Of a DNA stretch of 10,562 bases, positions 7,639 to 10,562 are shown one piece after another. The notes below the pieces were generated by a model. It had not been told where the DNA came from. It ran no database searches and saw only the letters and a list, made by a program, of their open reading frames with translations. Within the stretch, counting starts at the first letter, position 1. Every line of letters starts with the position of its first letter. This DNA comes from Nitrospira sp. (GTDB lineage Bacteria > Nitrospirota > Nitrospiria > Nitrospirales > Nitrospiraceae): NCBI GenBank assembly GCA_005116795.1, contig SWDL01000387.1, forward strand, positions 1 through 10,562, read 5' to 3'. Made by a program: the position numbers and the translations under genes.

Positions 7639-7978
7639 ATGGGGCCGGTGATCACAGACATCGCCGCAATACGCGAACGTGACATCACACCGATCTTGGG
7701 GCAGGTCACCGAGATCATCAGGTGTCATCTACCCGAACAGTCCTTTCACATCCTGCTCTTCGGATCCTGGGCGACGCTGAAATCGGTTCCGACGTCCGAC
7801 GTCCGACGTGGACGTGGGGATCCTGGGAGAGGAAACTGTTGCGTCGCTCGTCATGGCGCGCATTCGAGAAGAGATCGACAATCTCCCGACTCTGCGGAAA
7901 GTGGATGTCGTGGATCTGCGGACCGTTGACGGACGGGTGAGAGATCGCGTGCTCGATCAAGCGGTGAAGCTGGGGTAA
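7639..7978 (+). pseudogene. mntA: MNT-type minimal nucleotidyltransferase antitoxin, frameshifted
   Basis: MNT antitoxins inactivate their HEPN toxin partner by adding AMP to it. The first frame starts at the ATG at 7639 (GGGG at 7629-7632 as a possible ribosome site) and reads to HILLFGSWATLKSVPTSDV. It then goes out of frame and ends at 7929. A different frame continues from 7811 with DVGILGEETVASLVMAR and ends with RVRDRVLDQAVKLG at a TAA (7976-7978). The break is at three tandem CCGACGT units (7789-7809). With two units the frame is continuous, giving a 110-residue protein whose motif is GS, ten residues, then DVD, exactly the family's GSx10DxD site. The stop overlaps the HEPN start (TAATG). 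As sequenced, the product lacks the second catalytic Asp and the C-terminal half. Confidence 0.85.
7789..7809. repeat. Heptamer tract that sets the MNT reading frame
   Basis: Three exact tandem copies of CCGACGT lie inside the MNT active-site motif. Two copies restore the canonical frame. Three copies shift it by +1. Because 7 is not a multiple of 3, any single-copy gain or loss changes the frame. Confidence 0.9.
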
Positions 7979-8364
7979 TGGACGCGAACGAGGCGGTCAA
8001 CGCCTTCGCGCAAGCGCTCCGGCGCCTCCAGGAAGCGCTGGGAGAACCTGAGACCGCCATTGTCCGCGACGCGGCCATCAAGCGATTTGAGTTCACGTTT
8101 GAGTTGGCGTGGAAAGCCATTCAGCGCTGCCTGCGCGAGGAAGGCCTCGATTGCCGGTCCCCAAAGGGGTGCTTGCGGGAAGCGTTTCAACAGGGGCTCA
8201 TTCCTGACGATCCACGCTGGATCGAGATGATCGACGACCGGAACCTGACCGCGCACACGTATGACGAAGAAACGGCCAAGACCATCTTCAAGCATCTCGC
8301 GGGCCATTCCGTGCGATTCGAGCAACTGCGGAAGGCCCTGGGCAACCATCGAGCGGGCTCCTGA
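7978..8364 (+). CDS. hepT: HEPN-family toxin (HI0074-like, MNT partner)
   Basis: A 128-residue all-helical protein of the HI0074 nucleotidyltransferase-substrate-binding family, the HEPN half of an MNT/HEPN toxin-antitoxin pair. HEPN toxins of this type are ribonucleases whose active site is Rx4-6HxY. Here it is R88-NLTA-H93-T-Y95 near the C-terminus, within DDRNLTAHTYDEETA. Y95 is the residue normally AMP-modified by the antitoxin. Features such as FEFTFELAWKAIQRCL (about 37-52) match the family. The gene is intact and overlaps the frameshifted MNT gene by one base, so translational coupling is expected. How the cell tolerates an intact HEPN toxin beside a broken antitoxin is unclear from sequence. 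Confidence 0.88.
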   Translation: MDANEAVNAFAQALRRLQEALGEPETAIVRDAAIKRFEFTFELAWKAIQRCLREEGLDCRSPKGCLREAFQQGLIPDDPRWIEMIDDRNLTAHTYDEETAKTIFKHLAGHSVRFEQLRKALGNHRAGS

Positions 8365-8407
8365 GTGTTCCCACAGCGCGTCTCAAAGGACTCCTCCCGG
8401 CACACTT

Positions 8408-8424
8408 CCGGCTCGAAGAGCCGG
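8408..8424. terminator. Hairpin downstream of the HEPN gene
   Basis: CCGGCTC (8408-8414) pairs perfectly with GAGCCGG (8418-8424) around a 3-base GAA loop, 43 bp after the HEPN stop. There is no T-run on either side, so an intrinsic terminator is only one possibility. Confidence 0.35.
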
Positions 8425-8526
8425 TCATTCAGCACATCCCTTCGCTTCGGTCGACAGCCTGTGCGGTCTTGCAACTCTCAGTTCACACGTGTCTCGCGTG
8501 CCGCGTATCGCCCCCTCCCGCATCGC

Positions 8527-8572
8527 CCGACGCAATGACGCAATAGACGCGATGTACGCAACCGACGCCGGT
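8527..8572. repeat. Degenerate 9-bp-period repeat, copy 2
   Basis: GACGCAAT (8529-8536) is followed by GACGCAATA, GACGCGATG, TACGCAACC and a partial last unit. It is 38/42 identical to 7052-7093 and keeps the same 8-9-9-9-9 phase. On the plus strand it would encode DAIDAMYATDA-like peptide, but no gene is evident. Confidence 0.75.
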
Positions 8573-8615
8573 GACCCCCTTCTTCCGGGGTCCCCCTCCG
8601 GCAGACGGCGCCATC

Positions 8616-8650
8616 GACGCTCCAACGCGACCGACGCGATAGACGCGCAT
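8616..8650. repeat. Degenerate 9-bp-period repeat, copy 3
   Basis: An 8-bp GACGCTCC is followed by three 9-bp units (8624-8632, 8633-8641, 8642-8650) of the NACGCGANN type. It has the same leading-8-then-9 arrangement as the copies at 7052 and 8527, but is more diverged. Confidence 0.6.
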
Positions 8651-8753
8651 TCATCGCCGGCCGGGACGTGACGGTCCTCTGGACACCGCCACCCCTTTGG
8701 CCTAAAGTGATTCAATCTCGAACCGTGGACCTCACACATCGAATGGGACAAGC

Positions 8754-8993
8754 ATGAAAACCCTGACTATCCGAACGACGATCGGAGCCGATCGGCAATT
8801 GACTATCCGGTTGCCGGACGATGTCCAGGCGGGCCCGGCTGAAGTCGTCGTGATCCTGAATCCATTGGCAGAGGGAGTTGATCTCCAAGCCCGAGGATGG
8901 GCGGAAAGCGAAGCTGCCGAGACGCGAGCACGTCTTAAATCCTTTGAGGCGGATTGGAAAGCGGCAGGGATGGAAGCCTACGATGCCCTGTAA
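8754..8993 (+). CDS. Probable MazE/AbrB-like antitoxin
   Basis: A 79-residue acidic protein immediately upstream of, and overlapping by 11 bp (8983-8993, ATGCCCTGTAA), a MazF/PemK-like toxin gene. The N-terminal half (KTLTIRTTIGADRQLTIRLP, then GPAEVVVILN) alternates like a short beta-rich DNA-binding domain. The C-terminal half is charged and helical (EAAETRARLKSFEADWKAAG), as expected for a toxin-wrapping tail. The domain family was not recognised with certainty, so the antitoxin role rests on position, size and architecture. A GGGAC sequence lies 7 bp before the ATG as a weak ribosome site. Confidence 0.65.
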   Translation: MKTLTIRTTIGADRQLTIRLPDDVQAGPAEVVVILNPLAEGVDLQARGWAESEAAETRARLKSFEADWKAAGMEAYDAL

Positions 8994-9330
8994 TCGGAGC
9001 GATGTCGTGCTCGTGCTGTACCCCCACGCCGATCTGCGAACCGCCAAGAAACGTCCCGCGCTGGTCGTGCAGTCGGACAATGTCGAAACGGGACTCCCCC
9101 AACGGATCGTCGTCATGATCACGAGCAATGTGGCGAGGAGTGGTCCGACGCGTGTCCATGTTCGCCGAGAAAGCCCGGAAGGGAAAGCCATGGGAATTCT
9201 GATGGATTCAGTGATCGTCACAGATAACCTCGCCACATGCCTTTGGCCGGTCCTGGCACGGCTCACCTTCGCAGCAGCCGGCACGTGCCACGCTGACTTC
9301 CGCTCCGACGCAATCGACGCTCTTCCATAG
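8983..9330 (+). CDS. MazF/PemK-family endoribonuclease toxin with altered C-terminus
   Basis: A 115-residue protein of the MazF/PemK (CcdB-fold) family, toxins that cleave single-stranded mRNA. The N-terminus NRSDVVLVLYPHADLRTAKK followed by RPALVVQSD is the family signature, and IVVMITSNVARSG and GILMDSVIVTDNLAT are the expected later strands. The ATG at 8983 gives the usual start position and overlaps the antitoxin gene. After DNLAT (about residue 80) the sequence stops resembling the family. The last residues, RSDAIDALP, are encoded by a copy of the intergenic 9-bp repeat (9301-9321). The C-terminal helix and dimer strand may therefore be replaced or frameshifted, and activity is doubtful although total length is normal. 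Confidence 0.8.
   Translation: MPCNRSDVVLVLYPHADLRTAKKRPALVVQSDNVETGLPQRIVVMITSNVARSGPTRVHVRRESPEGKAMGILMDSVIVTDNLATCLWPVLARLTFAAAGTCHADFRSDAIDALP
9301..9321. repeat. 9-bp-type repeat forming the MazF-like gene's 3' end
   Basis: CGCTCCGACGCAAT (9301-9314) is an exact 14-base match to 7048-7061 in repeat copy 1, followed by CGACGCT. It sits in the coding sequence just before the stop of the MazF-like gene at 9328-9330. Confidence 0.55.
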
Positions 9331-9493
9331 TGGTAATGATGGTCTCGCTGACCTCTTCGTGTGAAACCGCCCCGTGAGCGAGTCACGGACCGCACATCGC
9401 GTCATTGGGCATGACGACCGCCGGCCCGTTCGCCAGATGCATGGCTGGACCGTTGGTGACGAGTGATCGTAAATCGGGTGGCACGAACCGCAA

Positions 9494-9763
9494 TTGAAGA
9501 TACGCATTGATCCGCATACTCTGGCGCGGGCCGAAGAACGTGGGGCCGATGTCGAGGAGATCCGAGACGTCATTGAAACAGGGAGTCCTTCCCAGGCCGG
9601 GCGTGGTCGGGTTGGAAAGGCCAAGGTATATGTGTTTAACCGGAACCGCCACGGGAATTTCTATGAAGAGAAGCGTGTTGAGGTGATTTACACGCAAGAA
9701 GGTGATACCCTTGTGACCGTCACAGTGTATGTGTTTTACGGCAAGTGGGAGGCGCAAGAGTGA
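9494..9763 (+). CDS. DUF4258-like protein, possible toxin half of a pair
   Basis: An 89-residue basic protein. It opens with KIRIDPHTLARAEERGADVE followed by EIRDVIETG, the pattern of DUF4258-type small proteins (a His/Ala-rich helix, then an 'EIRDVI' helix, then beta strands). It continues with KVYVFNRNRHG, EKRVEVIYTQEG and TVTVYVFYGKWE. The start is a TTG at 9494. No in-frame ATG fits the domain. Its TGA overlaps the GTG start of the DUF2283 gene (GTGA, 9760-9763), so the two form an operon. Proteins of this pair type are often found next to one another and suspected to be toxin-antitoxin-like, but that role is inferred, not shown. Confidence 0.7.
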   Translation: MKIRIDPHTLARAEERGADVEEIRDVIETGSPSQAGRGRVGKAKVYVFNRNRHGNFYEEKRVEVIYTQEGDTLVTVTVYVFYGKWEAQE

Positions 9764-9972
9764 AAATCTACTACGATGACCGAGCTGACCTGTTGTATCA
9801 GCGGTTCGACGAACGGAAGCAGGAGCTGATGAACAGGCGGGTTGCGGAAGATGTTGTCCTCGACATTGGTGCAGAGGGGAAAATTGTCGGCATCGAAATC
9901 CTGGATGCCTCAAAACATCTGGACCTGGCTAAACTTCTCCCAGTCCAGTTCGAACCGTTGAAATCTGCCTGA
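9760..9972 (+). CDS. DUF2283-family small protein, partner of the DUF4258 gene
   Basis: A 70-residue acidic protein with the DUF2283 pattern: KIYYDDRADLLYQRFDE, then VAEDVVLDIGAEG, then IVGIEILDASKHL. The biochemical role of the family is unknown. I chose the GTG at 9760 because it overlaps the preceding stop by 4 bp and has GGAGG at 9748-9752, 7 bp upstream, a good ribosome site. A GTG at 9745 would add five residues. By charge and position it could be the antitoxin-like partner of the basic DUF4258 protein. Confidence 0.8.
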   Translation: MKIYYDDRADLLYQRFDERKQELMNRRVAEDVVLDIGAEGKIVGIEILDASKHLDLAKLLPVQFEPLKSA

Positions 9973-10064
9973 GCGCAGACTCCTCGCTGCCGTGATCTGA
10001 TCCTTGCCTACCACCCCTTTGACGCAACGACAGAGCCGACGCCCCATACAATCGATGCCCCTCC

Positions 10065-10201
10065 ATGCAAGTCGTGATTCTGGCCGGCGGTCTCGGAACC
10101 AGGCTCCGTCCGCTCACGCTGACGGTGCCCAAGCCGAGCACGTTCAAGAACACTTTGAGGATGGTCGTCGCTGGGGAGTCTCGATATCCTATTCGTGTGA
10201 G
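10065..10201 (+). pseudogene. Second sugar-phosphate nucleotidyltransferase fragment, decayed
   Basis: It opens with MQVVILAGGLGTRLRPLT followed by VPKPS, the same NTP-binding N-terminus as the pseudogene at 7149 (65 of 72 bases identical). The normal sequence then breaks. In the +1 frame from 10136, EHVQEHFEDGRRWGVSISYS appears, which corresponds to a segment about 40 residues further along in RmlA/HddC-like enzymes. After about 10201 the similarity ends. So one deletion with a frame change has removed a segment, and the rest of the gene is absent. It lies about 50 bp upstream of the IS end. Confidence 0.7.
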
Positions 10202-10261
10202 ATCGCCCGGCGCTTTATTATGCAGCGTTCCGCCTTCATCGGTCAGAGTTCAGATGTCTGG

Positions 10262-10305
10262 CGTCAATTAGATTTGAGGGTTGGCGACAATTAGCACTGC
10301 AGGGT
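10262..10305 (+). repeat. IS21 tandem terminal repeats, istB side
   Basis: Two units, 10262-10282 and 10285-10305, share the CAATTAG core and GGGT end and have a 23-bp period. They are inverted copies of the units at 2132-2175, though more diverged from each other than those are. Confidence 0.8.
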
Positions 10306-10321
10306 CCGTCCTCCGGTTAAG

Positions 10322-10338
10322 GGAGCCGTCCGGGCTCC
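10322..10338. terminator. Hairpin downstream of istB
   Basis: GGAGCC (10322-10327) pairs with GGCTCC (10333-10338) around a 5-base loop, about 46 bp beyond the istB stop. No T-run follows in the istB direction, so termination is only suggested. Confidence 0.35.
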
Positions 10339-10384
10339 GTCGATGCCGTCGTGGTTCGCGTTCATTCCCAGGGCCCTCTTCGGG

Positions 10385-10562
10385 TCAGGCCCCCGCTGCG
10401 ACAGATGAGGCCTGGCTTCTCGCCTTGGCGGCCTGTGCCCGATAGCTGGGGATCGGGAGTTCCAGAATCACCGCATGATGGACCACTCGATCCACCGCCG
10501 CGGCCGTCGTCATCGGGTCTTTGAAGATCTGGTCCCACTTGCTAAACACCAGATTGCTCGTG
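10385..10562 (-). CDS. istB: IS21-family helper ATPase IstB, C-terminal part (runs off window)
   Basis: Reading the minus strand from 10561 gives 58 residues to a TGA at 10385-10387, starting TSNLVFSKWDQIFKDPMT and continuing AAAVDRVVHHAVILEL. This is the conserved IstB C-terminal block, with the SN sensor residues directly after the expected IT. The fragment at 1-603 ends in MIT, so the two connect with one shared Thr codon to give MITSNLVFSKW and a full 258-residue protein. Confidence 0.93.
   Translation of the reverse strand, partial: TSNLVFSKWDQIFKDPMTTAAAVDRVVHHAVILELPIPSYRAQAAKARSQASSVAAGA

Larger units (their letters stand above)
8365..8753. other. Gene-free stretch between two TA modules
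   Basis: I see no supportable gene in these 389 bases. They hold a compact hairpin at 8408-8424, two blocks of 9-bp-period repeat (8527-8572 and 8616-8650) and a second short hairpin between them, with GACCCC at 8573-8578 pairing with GGGGTC at 8587-8592. The final 100 bases should include the promoter of the gene at 8754, but no convincing -35/-10 pair was found. Confidence 0.6.
10255..10562 (-). mobile_element. IS21-family insertion sequence, istB-side end
   Basis: The element end begins at 10255 (TGTCTGGCGTCAATTAG), the inverted partner of the end at 2182. It contains two terminal repeats, a GC hairpin and the 3' part of istB before leaving the window at 10562. Orientation and sequence are consistent with the same IS type as 1-2182. 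The base sequence outside this end (AGTTCAGA) does not match that outside 2182 (AATATCTC). Confidence 0.88.

Noticed and set aside
7052..8650. CRISPR array or integron attC sites at the repeat blocks
   Set aside because: Units are contiguous 8-9 bp without spacers, are not palindromic and lack attC core sites. No cas or integrase gene is present.
8712..9395. Minus-strand open frame of 227 codons over the MazE/MazF-like pair
   Set aside because: It is antisense to two genes with family signatures and overlapping starts, and shows no domain of its own.
9383..9494. Minus-strand peptide TNGPAMHLANGPAVVMPN between the MazF-like and DUF4258 genes
   Set aside because: It looks mildly protein-like but has no recognised family or upstream continuation beyond the antisense of the DUF4258 gene, so no gene is claimed.

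Overview
The window reads as accessory DNA from a GC-rich bacterium. Gene style suggests a Nitrospira-like (Nitrospirota) genome: a YbbA/YbbP-type ABC exporter, many small toxin-antitoxin (TA) genes, and degenerate 9-bp GACGCAATA-type repeats. That taxonomic guess is an inference only. No rRNA, tRNA, CRISPR array or replication gene was seen.

Layout: 1-2182 is most of an IS21-family insertion sequence on the minus strand (istA, and istB running off position 1). Positions 10255-10562 are the other end of an IS21-family element in the same orientation, carrying the istB 3' end. The two window ends share CGTG. If overlapped there, they give one uninterrupted IstB of 258 residues and a complete IS of about 2.49 kb. 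The sequence therefore behaves like a circle of about 10,558 bp, or like a segment between two directly repeated IS copies.

The roughly 8 kb between the IS ends contains: an antitoxin gene beheaded at the IS boundary, followed by an intact PIN-domain toxin (2183-2819); a minus-strand ABC exporter pair (2863-6337); a HicB/HicA pair (6345-6883); an internally deleted sugar-nucleotidyltransferase pseudogene (7149-7484); an MNT/HEPN pair whose MNT gene is frameshifted by a third copy of a 7-bp repeat (7639-8364); a MazE-like/MazF-like pair with an unusual toxin C-terminus (8754-9330); a DUF4258/DUF2283 pair (9494-9972); and a second, differently deleted fragment of a related nucleotidyltransferase (10065-10201).

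The TA genes form tightly overlapping pairs (TAATG, ATGA or GTGA overlaps, or an 11-bp overlap), consistent with translational coupling. Between the pairs lie a degenerate 9-bp-period repeat and duplicated nucleotidyltransferase fragments, so the region looks assembled by repeat-associated recombination. Several modules look damaged: a lost antitoxin, a frameshifted antitoxin, a hicB without a clear start, and an altered MazF tail. The most notable observations are the heptamer-driven frameshift in the MNT gene, which has the form of a reversible switch, and the IS-closed circle.
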